Of a stretch of 35,572 nt of DNA, positions 7,888 through 17,238 are shown piece after piece (the first letter of the stretch is position 1; each line of letters starts with the position of its first letter). Made by a program: the position numbers and the translations under genes. This DNA comes from Actinophytocola sp. Lineage in GTDB: Bacteria; Actinomycetota; Actinomycetes; Mycobacteriales; Pseudonocardiaceae. Below the pieces are notes generated by a model. The model worked only from the letters and a program-made list of their open reading frames with translations. It was not told where the DNA came from and made no database searches. Location of the stretch: contig WHSS01000023.1 in NCBI GenBank assembly GCA_009379975.1, positions 1-35,572 on the forward strand, written 5' to 3'.

Positions 7888-9761
7888 CCACAGCCACACC
7901 CTCTGCCCCGCCCGCCCCCACTACGACGACCACGGTCGCGTCCCGCATCCGTGACCGGTCGTTGCGAACCCCGAACAAGGTCGCCATGCGGGAGAAGAAT
8001 TACGGCGTCTGGCAAGAGGTCACCTGGGCCGAGTATTGGGACACGGCGATGACCGCCGCGCATGCCCTGCTCGCGCTGGGCGTCGAACCCGGGGACCGGG
8101 TCGCGGTGCACTCGGAGAACCGGCGCGAGTGGCTCTACAGCGACATCGCGACGGTCGCGGTGCGGGCGATGACGGTCGGCCTCTACCCCACCAATCCCGC
8201 ACCCGAGGTCGCCTATCTCCTGTCACATTCCGGCGCCAAGATCCTCATCGCCGAGGATCAGGAGCAGGTCGACAAGGCGCTCGAAGTGCTGGACGACCTG
8301 CCTGACCTCGAGCACATCGTCTACCTCGAGCCGCGCGGGATCCGCCGCCGTTACGACAACCAGAAGCTGATGTTCTGGGACGACTTCTGCGACATCGGCA
8401 AGCGGCACCGTGAGGAACATCACGGTGCGGTCGAAGAGCGGATGAGCCAGGCCAAGCCCGACGACGTGATGACGCTGGTCTACACGTCGGGCACCACCGG
8501 GCCGCCCAAGGGCGCGATGCTCACGGTGTCCAATGTGGAGTTCTGCATCCAGGAGCTGGTGGAAGGCGGCGGGTTCACCTCTCCCCCACCCAGCGACGCC
8601 GACATCATGCTGTCCTACCTGCCGCTCTGCCACGTGGCAGAGCGGATCTTCACCACCTGGTTCAACGCATCGGCCGGGGTGCAGGTCAACTTCGCCGAGT
8701 CGATCGCAACGGTGCAGCCCAACCTCACGGAGATCCAGCCGAGCGTGCTGTTCGGCGTGCCGCGGATCTGGGAGAAGGTGCTGGCCGGGGTCAACATCAA
8801 GCTCGCGTCGGCGTCGCTGATCAAGCGCACCAACGCCCGGTTCTGGCTGCGGGTGGCCGACCGCCTCGGCGATAAACTGGTCCGCAACGGCGGCGAGCAC
8901 ACCATCGGCACCCGCCTGGTGTACGCCGTCGGCTGGCTGTTCCTGTTCCGCGCCCTGCGGGACAGGATCGGTATGCGCAAGGTGCGGTACGCGGCCTCCG
9001 GTGCGGCACCCATCGCGCCGGAGGTGCTGAAGTTCTACATGGGCATCGGCGTGCCGATGCACGAGGTGTACGGGATGACCGAGAACACCGCGATCGCCAC
9101 CGCGAACTTCCCGGGCCGGGTCAAGCTCGGCACCGTCGGCGAACCGCAGAAGGGCATCGAGCTCAAGATCGACGAGACCACCGGCGAGATCATGACCCGG
9201 CACGCCGGGGTGTTCGCCGGGTACTGGCGCAACACAGAGGCGACCGCGAAGACCATCGACCCGGACGGCTGGCTGCACACCGGCGACGTCGGGGTGTGGG
9301 TGGACGGCACGCACGTGAAGATCGTCGACCGGATGAAGGACATCATCATCACCGCGGGCGGCAAGAACGTCTCGCCGTCGGAGATCGAGAACGCACTCAA
9401 AGCGTCGGAGTTCATCAAGGAAGCCATCGTCATCGGCGACCGGCGGCCGTACCTGACCGCACTGATCGGCATCGAACTGGACACCGTCGGCGAATGGGCG
9501 CAGCGCCGCGGGATCGCTTACACCACCTACCGCGACCTGTCGGAACGAGAGGAAGTGATCAAACTGGTCCAGGGCGTCGTCGATCACGTCAACGAGCGGT
9601 TCGCGCAGGTCGAGACGATCAAGAAGTTCCAGATGCTGCCCAAGGAACTCGACCACGAAGACGGCGAGCTCACCGCAACTCAGAAGGTGAAGCGGTCCGC
9701 GATGGCCGATCGGTTCGACGACGTCGTCGAGTCCATGTACGGCAAGGCAGGAGTGTCCTGA
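7884..9761 (+). CDS. Long-chain fatty acid / organic acid-CoA ligase
   Basis: The 625-residue AMP-forming ligase activates a carboxylic acid to acyl-AMP and then acyl-CoA. Motifs are YTSGTTGPPKGAML (about residues 199-212), YGMTENTA (about 395), HTGDVGVWVDG (about 466) and DRMKDIIITAGGKNVSPSEI (about 480-499). Its length and the GGKNVSPSEIE motif fit the long-chain (FadD15-like) branch. It lies inside a transporter operon: GTG start overlapping the livG stop, and a stop overlapping the livH start (TGATG). This suggests that substrate is trapped as the CoA ester on entry. The chain length or aromatic nature of the substrate cannot be told. Confidence 0.92.
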   Translation: MTTATPSAPPAPTTTTTVASRIRDRSLRTPNKVAMREKNYGVWQEVTWAEYWDTAMTAAHALLALGVEPGDRVAVHSENRREWLYSDIATVAVRAMTVGLYPTNPAPEVAYLLSHSGAKILIAEDQEQVDKALEVLDDLPDLEHIVYLEPRGIRRRYDNQKLMFWDDFCDIGKRHREEHHGAVEERMSQAKPDDVMTLVYTSGTTGPPKGAMLTVSNVEFCIQELVEGGGFTSPPPSDADIMLSYLPLCHVAERIFTTWFNASAGVQVNFAESIATVQPNLTEIQPSVLFGVPRIWEKVLAGVNIKLASASLIKRTNARFWLRVADRLGDKLVRNGGEHTIGTRLVYAVGWLFLFRALRDRIGMRKVRYAASGAAPIAPEVLKFYMGIGVPMHEVYGMTENTAIATANFPGRVKLGTVGEPQKGIELKIDETTGEIMTRHAGVFAGYWRNTEATAKTIDPDGWLHTGDVGVWVDGTHVKIVDRMKDIIITAGGKNVSPSEIENALKASEFIKEAIVIGDRRPYLTALIGIELDTVGEWAQRRGIAYTTYRDLSEREEVIKLVQGVVDHVNERFAQVETIKKFQMLPKELDHEDGELTATQKVKRSAMADRFDDVVESMYGKAGVS

Positions 9762-10648
9762 TGGCGGAGTTGCTCCAGAGCATCTCGGGCGGGCTCGGCC
9801 AAGGATCCATCTACGCACTGCTCGCCCTCGGCTTTGTGATCATCTACAAGGCGACCAGGGTGATCAGCTTCGCGCAGCCCGCACTGATGCTGGCAGGCGC
9901 CGTCCTGGTGAGCTACCTGGTCGGCGCGGTGGGCTTCTACGCGGCGGTGGTGCTCGGCGTTGTTGGCGCCGCCCTGCTCGGGCTCGGCATCGAGCGGACC
10001 GTGGTGCGGCCGATGGTGGGCAAGCCCGTGTTCGTCGTCGCGATCATCACCCTCGGGATCGACATCGCGCTCCGGGTCGTCGTCAACGGTTTCATCGGCA
10101 ACGACGTACGCCAGGTCGGTGACCCGTGGGGCTTCGCCCGGATCTCGGTGCTCGGGGTGGCGGTCCAAGAGCGGCACATCGCCACGTTCGTCACCACGGC
10201 GCTGGTGATCACCGTGCTGTTCGCGTTCTTCAAGTACTCACGGCTCGGGCTGGCCATGCGGGCCGCCGCGTTCGATCAGGAGACCGCGCTGGCGCAGGGC
10301 ATGTCGGTCGGGACGGTGTTCGCGCTGTCCTGGGCGATCGCCGGCGGGCTGGCCGCGGTCGCGGGCACCTTCGTGGCGACCGGTGCCGGGCTCGATCAGC
10401 AGCTGTGGATCATCGCGCTCAAGGCGCTGCCCGCGATCATCCTCGGCGGCCTTGACTCGCTCGGCGGCGCCGTCGTCGGCGGGCTGACCATCGGGGTGGT
10501 CGAGTCGCTGGTCGCCACCTACCAGAGCGACTTCGCACCCTGGCTCGGCCAGAACTTCGCGGTGGTCTCGCCGTACGTCGTGATGATGCTGGTCCTGCTG
10601 GTCAAACCGTACGGGCTGTTCGGCACCAGGGAGGTGGAACGGGTATGA
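9761..10648 (+). CDS. livH: Branched-chain-type ABC importer permease (LivH family)
   Basis: This 295-residue permease of the HAAT family has about eight membrane helices. It starts LLQSISGGLGQGSIYALLAL and has the cytoplasmic loop motif GLAMRAAAFDQETALAQG, which contacts the ATPases. The ATG overlaps the preceding stop (TGATG) and has AGGAG eight bases upstream, which decides the start against a much longer open frame. It ends with KPYGLFGTREVERV and overlaps livM by ATGA. Confidence 0.93.
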   Translation: MAELLQSISGGLGQGSIYALLALGFVIIYKATRVISFAQPALMLAGAVLVSYLVGAVGFYAAVVLGVVGAALLGLGIERTVVRPMVGKPVFVVAIITLGIDIALRVVVNGFIGNDVRQVGDPWGFARISVLGVAVQERHIATFVTTALVITVLFAFFKYSRLGLAMRAAAFDQETALAQGMSVGTVFALSWAIAGGLAAVAGTFVATGAGLDQQLWIIALKALPAIILGGLDSLGGAVVGGLTIGVVESLVATYQSDFAPWLGQNFAVVSPYVVMMLVLLVKPYGLFGTREVERV

Positions 10649-11790
10649 CCGAAACCTCGACCCGGTTCAAGTCGCGCACCAAGCGCCCGTCCGGCAGGCC
10701 GGAGCTCTACACCTCGTACTCCCAGCACCTCCGGATGCTCAACACCAGGCCGAAGTTCGTGTCCGTGACGGCCATCGTGGCCGTGGCGGCGCTCCTGCCT
10801 TGGGTGTTCGACGACCAGACGCTGAGCCTGCTCGGGCTCGGTCTGGCGGCATCGATCGGCGCGATCGGACTCAACCTCGTCACCGGATACGCCGGCCAGG
10901 TCAGCCTCGGCCACGCGTTCTTCCTGGCCATCGGCGCCTACACTGCCGCCGCGCTGTCCGGCGACCCGGAGGACAACGAACTGATCGGCTTCGGTGTCAC
11001 CAACGTCGTGGTCTGGCTGCTCGCGGCCGGTCTGGTCGCCGCGTTCTTCGGGGTCATCGTGGCGCCCCTGGCGACCCGGCTGCGCGGGCTGTACCTCGCG
11101 ATCGTCACCCTCGGGCTGGTCTTCATCGGGGAACACATCTTCAAGGAATGGCCCGAACTGACCGGCGGCCCTGGGGTCGGCAGGCCCGGTCCGGTACCGG
11201 AGTTGTTCGGCGTCGGCCTCAACACTCCCGGTGACTTCCTCACCGCCGAGCAGAAGCTGTACCTGCTCATGCTCGTCACGCTGATCATCTTCGCGCTGCT
11301 GGCCCGCAACCTGGTCCGGTCCAAGGTGGGGCGGGCCTTCGCCGCGATCCGCGACCGCGACATCGCCGCCGAGGTCATCGGGGTGAACCTGACCAGGTAC
11401 AAGGTGCTGGCCTTCGCCGTGTCGTCGTTCTTCGCCGGCGTCGCCGGGGCGCTGCTGTACACCATCACCGGCTTCATCGAGCCCAGTTCGTTCAACCTGC
11501 TGCTCTCGGTGCAGTACATCGCCATGGTGCTCATCGGCGGGGTCGCCACGATCTCCGGGTCGATCCTGGGGGCCATGTTCATCACCCTGATACCCGCGCT
11601 CACCCGGCAACTGCCCAACGTCGCACCGTTCATCTCCGGCGACGCCACGAAGGCGTTCAACGTGTTCCAGCTGGAGACGGTCCTCTATGGACTGCTGATC
11701 ATCGGCTTCCTGATCTTCGAGCCGCGCGGTCTCTTCGGCATCTGGATCCGCATACGCAACTACTGGAAGGCCTGGCCTTTCACGTATTGA
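10645..11790 (+). CDS. livM: Branched-chain-type ABC importer permease (LivM family)
   Basis: The 381-residue second permease carries the LivM motifs GLNLVTGYAGQVSLGHAFFL (about residues 74-93) and GRAFAAIRDRDIAAEVIGVN (about 230-249), with about nine membrane helices. About 35 polar residues precede the first helix. The ATG overlaps the livH stop. It pairs with LivH to form the channel. The substrate-binding protein gene begins 52 bp downstream. Confidence 0.93.
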   Translation: MTETSTRFKSRTKRPSGRPELYTSYSQHLRMLNTRPKFVSVTAIVAVAALLPWVFDDQTLSLLGLGLAASIGAIGLNLVTGYAGQVSLGHAFFLAIGAYTAAALSGDPEDNELIGFGVTNVVVWLLAAGLVAAFFGVIVAPLATRLRGLYLAIVTLGLVFIGEHIFKEWPELTGGPGVGRPGPVPELFGVGLNTPGDFLTAEQKLYLLMLVTLIIFALLARNLVRSKVGRAFAAIRDRDIAAEVIGVNLTRYKVLAFAVSSFFAGVAGALLYTITGFIEPSSFNLLLSVQYIAMVLIGGVATISGSILGAMFITLIPALTRQLPNVAPFISGDATKAFNVFQLETVLYGLLIIGFLIFEPRGLFGIWIRIRNYWKAWPFTY

Positions 11791-11842
11791 CGTAGCTGCG
11801 GCAAACCCTGCGTGCAGTATCCACTCAAGAAAGGAAAGAAAC

Positions 11843-13156
11843 ATGGTCAAGCGGAAATCGAGGCAAGCCGCTCTGGTGGCGGGTTTGTCCGCGCTGGCTC
11901 TTATCGCGTCCGCCTGCGGGTTCCGCGATGACGGGGGCGGCGGGGACGATGGCGGTGGCGGGAACGGCGAGATCGCCACCGATGTCGGCGTCAGCGCCGA
12001 GGCGTGCCCGGAAGCTGTCAACAAGGACAACGGCTGCATCTATCTCGGCGTCATCTCGGACCTCACTGCGGGCCCGTTCGCCCCGCTCGCGGTGCCCATT
12101 ACCGACGCGCAGAAGGCGTTCTGGAAGCTGGTCAACGACGATGGCGGCATCGGCGGGTACGACGTCGACATCACCAGCAACATCAAGGACAACAAGTACA
12201 ACCCGGAGACCCACCGTCAGGTCTATCAGGAGATCAAGGGCAATGTGCTCGCGCTGGCACAGACACTCGGCTCGCCGACGACCGCAGCGATCATCAAGGA
12301 CCTGAAGAGCAGCAATGTCGTCTCCGCGCCCGCATCGTGGACGTCGGCATGGGAGTTCGAGGACGTGATCATCGAATCGGGTACGAACTACTGCATCGAA
12401 TCGATGAACTCCGTCGACTACGCGGCGGACGACCTCGGCGCCAAGTCCGTCATGGCCGTCCACTTCCCCGGTGACTACGGTGACGACGGCGCGGGCGGCG
12501 CGAAGATTGCCGCCGAGGCGCGCGACCTGACCTTCGACGACGTCGAGACCCCGCCCGGCCAGGACAACCAGTCCGGCGCGATCCAGGCGATCGTGGGCAA
12601 GAAGCCGGACGTGGTGATCCTGACGACCGCGCCGACGGAAGCCGCGGTGATCGTGGGGCAGACCGCCGCGCGTGGTTTCAAGGGCAAGTTCATCGGGACC
12701 AGCCCGACGTGGAACCCGGCGCTGCTCAAGAGCCCGGCAGCGGACGCGTTCAAGGCGCTGTACTTCCAGTCCGGGCCGTGGGCACCGTTCGGCGCGGAGA
12801 CCGACGGGCACAAGGCCATGCGCGACGCCGTTGGCAAGGTCACCCCGAACGACGGCTACACCGCGGGTTGGGCATGGTCCTACCCGCTCAAGGCCGCGCT
12901 GGAGAAGGCCGTCGAGAACGGTGACCTGACCCGTGAGGGCCTGGTCAACGCCGTGAAGTCGCTCGAGACCGTCGACTACGCGGGCATGCTCCCCGACGAG
13001 GCGGGGAACTTCGCGGGCGAGCCGAACGACGCCGTGTTCCGGCAGAGCCTCATCAGCAAGGTGGACGAGGACGCGCCGACCGGCGTGTCCGTGGAGAAGG
13101 ATCTGTTCGAGGGCACGACGGCGAAGGACTACGAGCTCTCCAAGCAGTGCTTCTGA
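11843..13156 (+). CDS. livK: Substrate-binding lipoprotein of the liv-type importer
   Basis: This 437-residue type 1 periplasmic-binding-fold protein delivers substrate to LivH/LivM outside the membrane. The signal peptide (KRKSRQAALVAGLSALAL) ends in a lipobox-like IASAC with the lipidated Cys at about residue 25; the -3 residue is Ala, which is tolerated but less common. A Gly/Asp-rich linker follows. The body has YLGVISDLTAGPFAP and a DVVILTTAPTEAA segment, as in solute-binding proteins of this family. Length exceeds typical LivK (about 370). The 52-bp gap before it contains AAGAAAGGAAAG, a strong ribosome-binding site, which fits high expression of the binding protein. Confidence 0.92.
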   Translation: MVKRKSRQAALVAGLSALALIASACGFRDDGGGGDDGGGGNGEIATDVGVSAEACPEAVNKDNGCIYLGVISDLTAGPFAPLAVPITDAQKAFWKLVNDDGGIGGYDVDITSNIKDNKYNPETHRQVYQEIKGNVLALAQTLGSPTTAAIIKDLKSSNVVSAPASWTSAWEFEDVIIESGTNYCIESMNSVDYAADDLGAKSVMAVHFPGDYGDDGAGGAKIAAEARDLTFDDVETPPGQDNQSGAIQAIVGKKPDVVILTTAPTEAAVIVGQTAARGFKGKFIGTSPTWNPALLKSPAADAFKALYFQSGPWAPFGAETDGHKAMRDAVGKVTPNDGYTAGWAWSYPLKAALEKAVENGDLTREGLVNAVKSLETVDYAGMLPDEAGNFAGEPNDAVFRQSLISKVDEDAPTGVSVEKDLFEGTTAKDYELSKQCF

Positions 13157-13166
13157 GGTAGCCCAG

Positions 13167-13275
13167 CGCTCGTGCGTGAAAGTCCTTGCACCCGCACGCC
13201 TCAGCACTCACGACCCACGCTGGCCGGGTCGTGAGTGCTGGGGAGTGCCCGGGCACTCGCTTTCACGCACGAGCG
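13167..13275. repeat. Nested palindrome, copy 1
   Basis: A 109-bp nested inverted repeat. The outer arms are a 16-bp perfect pair beginning CGCTCGTGCGTGAAAG and ending CTTTCACGCACGAGCG. The inner arms are a 15-bp perfect pair CAGCACTCACGACCC / GGGTCGTGAGTGCTG around a 9-base loop at 13217-13225. It lies between the convergent livK and valS genes. A second copy occurs at 31288-31390. It could be a REP- or MITE-like element or a bidirectional terminator. Confidence 0.9.
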
Positions 13276-13298
13276 AAGCTGGTGGCCGCGCCTTGAGC

Positions 13299-13341
13299 GA
13301 GTGTGACACCGAGCCCGACCTACCGTCTGAACGTCACACTC
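13299..13341. terminator. Inverted repeat downstream of valS
   Basis: GAGTGTGAC and GTCACACTC form a 9-bp perfect stem with a 25-base loop, 11 bases beyond the valS stop. It may help end valS transcription. The long loop makes this uncertain. Confidence 0.35.
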
Positions 13342-13351
13342 ACACAAGCAG

Positions 13352-15982
13352 CTAGCGGCTGGGCAGGGTGGCCAGCCGGGCGGTGATCCGCTCGATGTCC
13401 GACTCGGCGGCCGCTTGGCGCGCGCGGATCTTGTCGACCACGGCGTCCGGCGCCTTCTCCAGGAACGCCGGGTTGCCGAGCTTCTTGCAGGTCTGCTCGA
13501 GCTCCTTGCGCGCGGCGGCGAGGTCCTTGTCGAGGCGCTTACGCTCGGCGGCGACGTCGACCGTGCCGGAAAGGTCCAGCTCGACGTTCACCACGCCGGC
13601 GGCCAGGCCCACCTCAAGCGAGGCGCTCGCCGAGAACTCATCGCCCGCATCGGTGAACTTCGCCAGGGCGCGCACCGCGGGCTCATGCCTGGCCACCGCG
13701 TCGAAGCCCGCGCCGGAGACGCGCGCCGACACCTTCTGACCCGGCTTGAGCCCTTGATCGGAGCGGAACCGGCGAACCTCGGTGACCAGCTTCTGCACGT
13801 CGGCGATCCGGCGGGCCGCATCGGCATCGGGCTGGTGCCCTGCCGCCGCGGGCCACTCGGCGATCACCACGGATTCCTTGCCGGTCAACGCTTTCCACAG
13901 CGCATCGGTCACGAACGGCGCCACCGGGTGCAGCAGCCGCAGCACGATGTCGAGCACATGCCCGAGCACCGCGCGCGTCGACTCCGCGCGCTCGCCGCCC
14001 TCGGCGAGCTGCACCTTGGCCAGCTCCAGGTACCAGTCGCAGTACTCGTCCCACGTGAAGTGGTAGAGCTCGTCGCACAGCTTGGCGAACTGGAAGCCCT
14101 CGAACATCCCGTCCACATCGGACACCAGGCGGTCGGCGAGGTCGAGGATCCACCGATCGGCGTCGGTCAGGGAGTCGCGGGCGGGCAATTCGATCGCGGT
14201 GGTCGCGCCGTTCATCAGCGCGAATCGGCTGGCGTTCCACAGCTTGGTGCAGAAGTTACGGGACCCGGCGGCCCATTCCTCGGCGATCGCCATGTCGGCG
14301 CCGGGGTTCGCACCGCGCGCGAGGGTAAAACGGGTCGCGTCGGCGCCGTATCGGTCCAGCCAGTCGAGCGGGTCGATCGCGTTGCCGCGGGACTTCGACA
14401 TCTTCTTGCCGGTGGCGTCGCGGATCAGCCCGTGCAGGAAGACGTCGTCAAAAGGTTGCACGCCGTCCATCGCGTACAGGCCGAACATCATCATCCTGGC
14501 GACCCAGAAGAACAGGATGTCGTAGCCGGTGACCAGCACGCTGGTCGGATAGAACTTGCGCAGTGAAGCGGTCTCGTCCGGCCAGCCAAGGGTGGAGAAC
14601 GGCCACAGCGCCGAGGAGAACCACGTGTCGAGCACGTCGCTGTCCTGCACCCAGCCATCGCCGGACGGCGGCTCCTCGTCCGGCCCGACGCACACCATCT
14701 TGTCGTCAGGGCCGTACCAGACCGGGATCCGGTGCCCCCACCACAGCTGGCGCGAGATCGTCCAGTCGTGCATGTTGTCGACCCACTCGAAGTAGCGCTT
14801 GGCCAGGTCGGGCGGGTGGATCGTGGTGCGGCCATCGCGCACGGCGTCGCCCGCCGCCTTCGCCAGCGGCGCGACCCGGACCCACCACTGCAGCGAAAGG
14901 CGCGGCTCGACCACGGTGTCGCAACGCGAACAATGCCCGACCGAGTGCAGGTACGGCCGCTTCTCCGCGACGATGCGGCCCTGTTCGCGCAGGGCGGCGA
15001 CCACCGCGGGCCGAGCCTCGAATCGGTCGAGCCCCTGAAACGGGCCGTGCACCGTGACGACGGCGCGCTCGTCCATCATCGTGAGCATCGGGAGGTCGTG
15101 CCGCTTGCCGATTTCGAAGTCGTTCGGGTCGTGCGCCGGGGTGACCTTCACCGCACCGGAGCCGAACTCGGGGTCGACGTGCTCGTCGGCGACGATCGGG
15201 ATCATGCGGCCGGTCAGCGGCAACTCGATCTCCGTGCCGACGAGGTGCGCGTAACGCTCGTCTTCCGGGTGCACCGCCACGGCGGTATCCCCCAGCATCG
15301 TCTCGGCCCTTGTCGTGGCCACCACGATCGCGTTGTCGCCCTCGCCGTAGCGGATCGAGACGAGCTCGCCTTCGTCCTCGGAGTGCTCGACCTCGATATC
15401 CGACAGCGCGGTGTGGCAGCGCGGGCACCAGTTGATGATCCGTTCCGCGCGGTAGATCAGGCCGTCTTCGTAGAGCCGCTTGAAGATGGTCTGCACCGCG
15501 CGGGACAGACCCTTGTCCATGGTGAAGCGCTCGCGGTCCCAGTCGACGCCGTCGCCGAGCCGGCGCATCTGGCCGAGGATCTTGCCGCCGTACTCCTCTT
15601 TCCACTCCCAGACCCGCGCCACGAACTTCTCGCGGCCCACGTCGTGGCGTGACTTCCCCTGGCCGGCGAGTTCGCGCTCCACCACGTTCTGGGTGGCGAT
15701 GCCCGCGTGGTCCATGCCGGGCAGCCACAGCGCCGCGTAACCCTGCATCCTCCGCCTGCGGGTCAGCGCGTCCATCTGCGTGTGCTCGAGCGCGTGGCCC
15801 ATGTGCATGACGCCGGTGACGTTCGGCGGCGGCAGCACGATGGTGAACGGCGGCTTGTCCGAGTGTTCGTCCGCCTTGAAGTACCCGGCGTCTACCCAGC
15901 CCTGGTAGAGCGCGGCCTCTTGCTCGGCCGGGTTCCAGGCTGTGGGCAGGTCGGTGCTGGGCTTCATGGCGTTCTCGGTCAC
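13352..15982 (-). CDS. valS: Valyl-tRNA synthetase
   Basis: This class I synthetase charges tRNA-Val with valine. The 876 residues include the HIGH-type motif [13 protein letters not shown] (about residues 50-62) and the KMSKS motif [14 protein letters not shown] (about 535). An editing domain lies between, and the C-terminal coiled coil ([20 protein letters not shown]) is typical of ValRS. The GTG at 15980-15982 is taken as start because a -10 box lies exactly where a leaderless transcript would begin at it; an ATG five codons inside is the alternative. In relatives valS usually lies next to folC. Confidence 0.97.
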   Translation of the reverse strand: MTENAMKPSTDLPTAWNPAEQEAALYQGWVDAGYFKADEHSDKPPFTIVLPPPNVTGVMHMGHALEHTQMDALTRRRRMQGYAALWLPGMDHAGIATQNVVERELAGQGKSRHDVGREKFVARVWEWKEEYGGKILGQMRRLGDGVDWDRERFTMDKGLSRAVQTIFKRLYEDGLIYRAERIINWCPRCHTALSDIEVEHSEDEGELVSIRYGEGDNAIVVATTRAETMLGDTAVAVHPEDERYAHLVGTEIELPLTGRMIPIVADEHVDPEFGSGAVKVTPAHDPNDFEIGKRHDLPMLTMMDERAVVTVHGPFQGLDRFEARPAVVAALREQGRIVAEKRPYLHSVGHCSRCDTVVEPRLSLQWWVRVAPLAKAAGDAVRDGRTTIHPPDLAKRYFEWVDNMHDWTISRQLWWGHRIPVWYGPDDKMVCVGPDEEPPSGDGWVQDSDVLDTWFSSALWPFSTLGWPDETASLRKFYPTSVLVTGYDILFFWVARMMMFGLYAMDGVQPFDDVFLHGLIRDATGKKMSKSRGNAIDPLDWLDRYGADATRFTLARGANPGADMAIAEEWAAGSRNFCTKLWNASRFALMNGATTAIELPARDSLTDADRWILDLADRLVSDVDGMFEGFQFAKLCDELYHFTWDEYCDWYLELAKVQLAEGGERAESTRAVLGHVLDIVLRLLHPVAPFVTDALWKALTGKESVVIAEWPAAAGHQPDADAARRIADVQKLVTEVRRFRSDQGLKPGQKVSARVSGAGFDAVARHEPAVRALAKFTDAGDEFSASASLEVGLAAGVVNVELDLSGTVDVAAERKRLDKDLAAARKELEQTCKKLGNPAFLEKAPDAVVDKIRARQAAAESDIERITARLATLPSR

Positions 15983-15988
15983 GGGCCA

Positions 15989-15994
15989 AGTCTA
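15989..15994 (-). promoter_or_regulatory. -10 box of a probable leaderless valS promoter
   Basis: TAGACT on the minus strand ends six bases before the valS GTG (TAGACT-TGGCCC-GTG), so transcription would start at or next to the start codon. No ribosome-binding site precedes the GTG, which agrees with leaderless initiation. A clear -35 box was not seen. Confidence 0.55.
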
Positions 15995-16188
15995 CGAAGT
16001 GGCCTTTCGGCGCCTCATTCGGATTACCCGCCGCCTGCTGAACCGACGTACGGCACTTAAGGTGATGACCATGCCGAATCGAGACATCGGACACCCGGAC
16101 GGGCCCGTGCCGACGGACAACACCTGCCCCGGCTGACCGCGCCACGCGCACCCCGGACATGCCTTCCCGGTAGGGGGACAATGGCGTC

Positions 16189-16336
16189 GTGGCACGGAAA
16201 GCACTCCGCGACGACATCGACGAAGCGAAGCTCGCAACCGGACAACCCAAGGACTGGGCCGCCGGGATCCCCGGCGTCGCGGTCTCGGTGAAACGCGCTT
16301 TCGAGCAGGCCGGGCCGGTGCGCGCCACCCGCTACG
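16189..16336 (+). pseudogene. N-terminal stub of an FdhF/YdeP-type molybdopterin oxidoreductase
   Basis: From GTG 16189 the frame codes [20 protein letters not shown], then [20 protein letters not shown], which matches the start of FdhF/YdeP-family oxidoreductases. Those proteins normally run to about 750 residues and continue into a CPGCAWP motif; here the similarity stops after about 48 codons and the frame runs out of family sequence into the start of fdhD. It looks like a large internal deletion. GACAAT six bases before the GTG could serve as a -10 box for a leaderless transcript. Confidence 0.55.
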
Positions 16337-16370
16337 TAGAGTCGAAGGCAAGCACAACGAAGGGGACGCC

Positions 16371-17201
16371 GTGGGCCGAATCATCGTGCGCAAGCCGATA
16401 GTGAAGCTGTCAGCCAATGGCGGCAGCCGCACGCGGGTGGACAGGCTGGCCGCCGAGGAGCCGCTCGAACTGCGGGTTTCCGGCAAGGCCCTGTCCGTGA
16501 CCATGCGGACGCCGGGCAATGACGTGGAGTTCGCACACGGCTTCCTGTTGACCGAAGGGGTGATCGGCGGCCGCGCCGATGTGTCCGTCGCCCGCTACTG
16601 CGACAGCGTGGACGACACCGGCCGGCACACCTACAACGTGCTGGACGTCGCGCTCGCTCCCGGTGTGCCCGCGCCGAACCCCGGAGTCGAGCGCAACTTC
16701 TACACGACATCGTCCTGCGGGGTATGCGGCAAGGCCGCCTTGGATGCCGTGGTGCTGCAGTCGCGATTCGAGACCGGGACCGGCTTCGTCATCGACTCCG
16801 AGGTGCTCGCGAAGCTACCCGATGCGCTGCGCGCCGAGCAGCGCGTCTTCGATGCCACCGGTGGGCTGCATGCCGCCGCCTTGTTCCGCTCGTCGGGTGA
16901 GCTGCTCGTCGTCCGGGAGGACATCGGCAGGCACAACGCGGTCGACAAAGCGATCGGCTGGGCAGTGCTCCAGGACGACATCCCCCTGCACGACGCCGGG
17001 CTGCTGGTCTCCGGGCGCGCGTCGTTCGAGCTGGTGCAGAAGGCGGCGATGGCAGGCATACCCATGCTCGCCGCCGTGTCGGCGCCGTCATCGCTCGCCG
17101 TCGAACTGGCCGCCGAGCGCGGCATGACGCTGGCCGGATTCGTCCGTCAGGGTGGCATGAACGTCTACACCGGCGCCGAACGGATCATCGACGACGACTG
17201 A
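16371..17201 (+). CDS. fdhD: Formate dehydrogenase accessory sulfurtransferase
   Basis: FdhD passes sulfur from a cysteine desulfurase to the molybdenum cofactor of formate dehydrogenases and related enzymes. The 276-residue protein has the essential Cys pair in [11 protein letters not shown] (about residues 113-123), [12 protein letters not shown] near the N-terminus, GGLHAAALF and [17 protein letters not shown]. The GTG start at 16371 follows AAGGGG. Only the stub of a likely client enzyme precedes it, so any functional partner must lie elsewhere in the genome. Confidence 0.93.
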   Translation: MGRIIVRKPIVKLSANGGSRTRVDRLAAEEPLELRVSGKALSVTMRTPGNDVEFAHGFLLTEGVIGGRADVSVARYCDSVDDTGRHTYNVLDVALAPGVPAPNPGVERNFYTTSSCGVCGKAALDAVVLQSRFETGTGFVIDSEVLAKLPDALRAEQRVFDATGGLHAAALFRSSGELLVVREDIGRHNAVDKAIGWAVLQDDIPLHDAGLLVSGRASFELVQKAAMAGIPMLAAVSAPSSLAVELAAERGMTLAGFVRQGGMNVYTGAERIIDDD

Positions 17202-17238
17202 GCACCTACGGTGAGGAGTAGGCGATCAGCGAGCCGTC

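Noticed and set aside
8223-9818. 531-codon open frame antisense to the acyl-CoA synthetase
   Set aside because: It mirrors codon-position GC bias of a strongly supported gene on the other strand and has no domain-like motifs.
10519-12039. 506-codon open frame antisense to livM
   Set aside because: Low-complexity Asp/Gly/Gln-rich translation with no motifs, opposite a clear permease gene.
11825-13207. 460-codon minus-strand frame opposite livK
   Set aside because: The plus strand has a lipoprotein signal and solute-binding fold; the minus frame has no recognisable domain and reads into the palindrome.
15983-16188. T-box riboswitch for valS
   Set aside because: The -10 box lies next to the start codon, leaving no leader, and no T-box sequence or specifier stem was seen.
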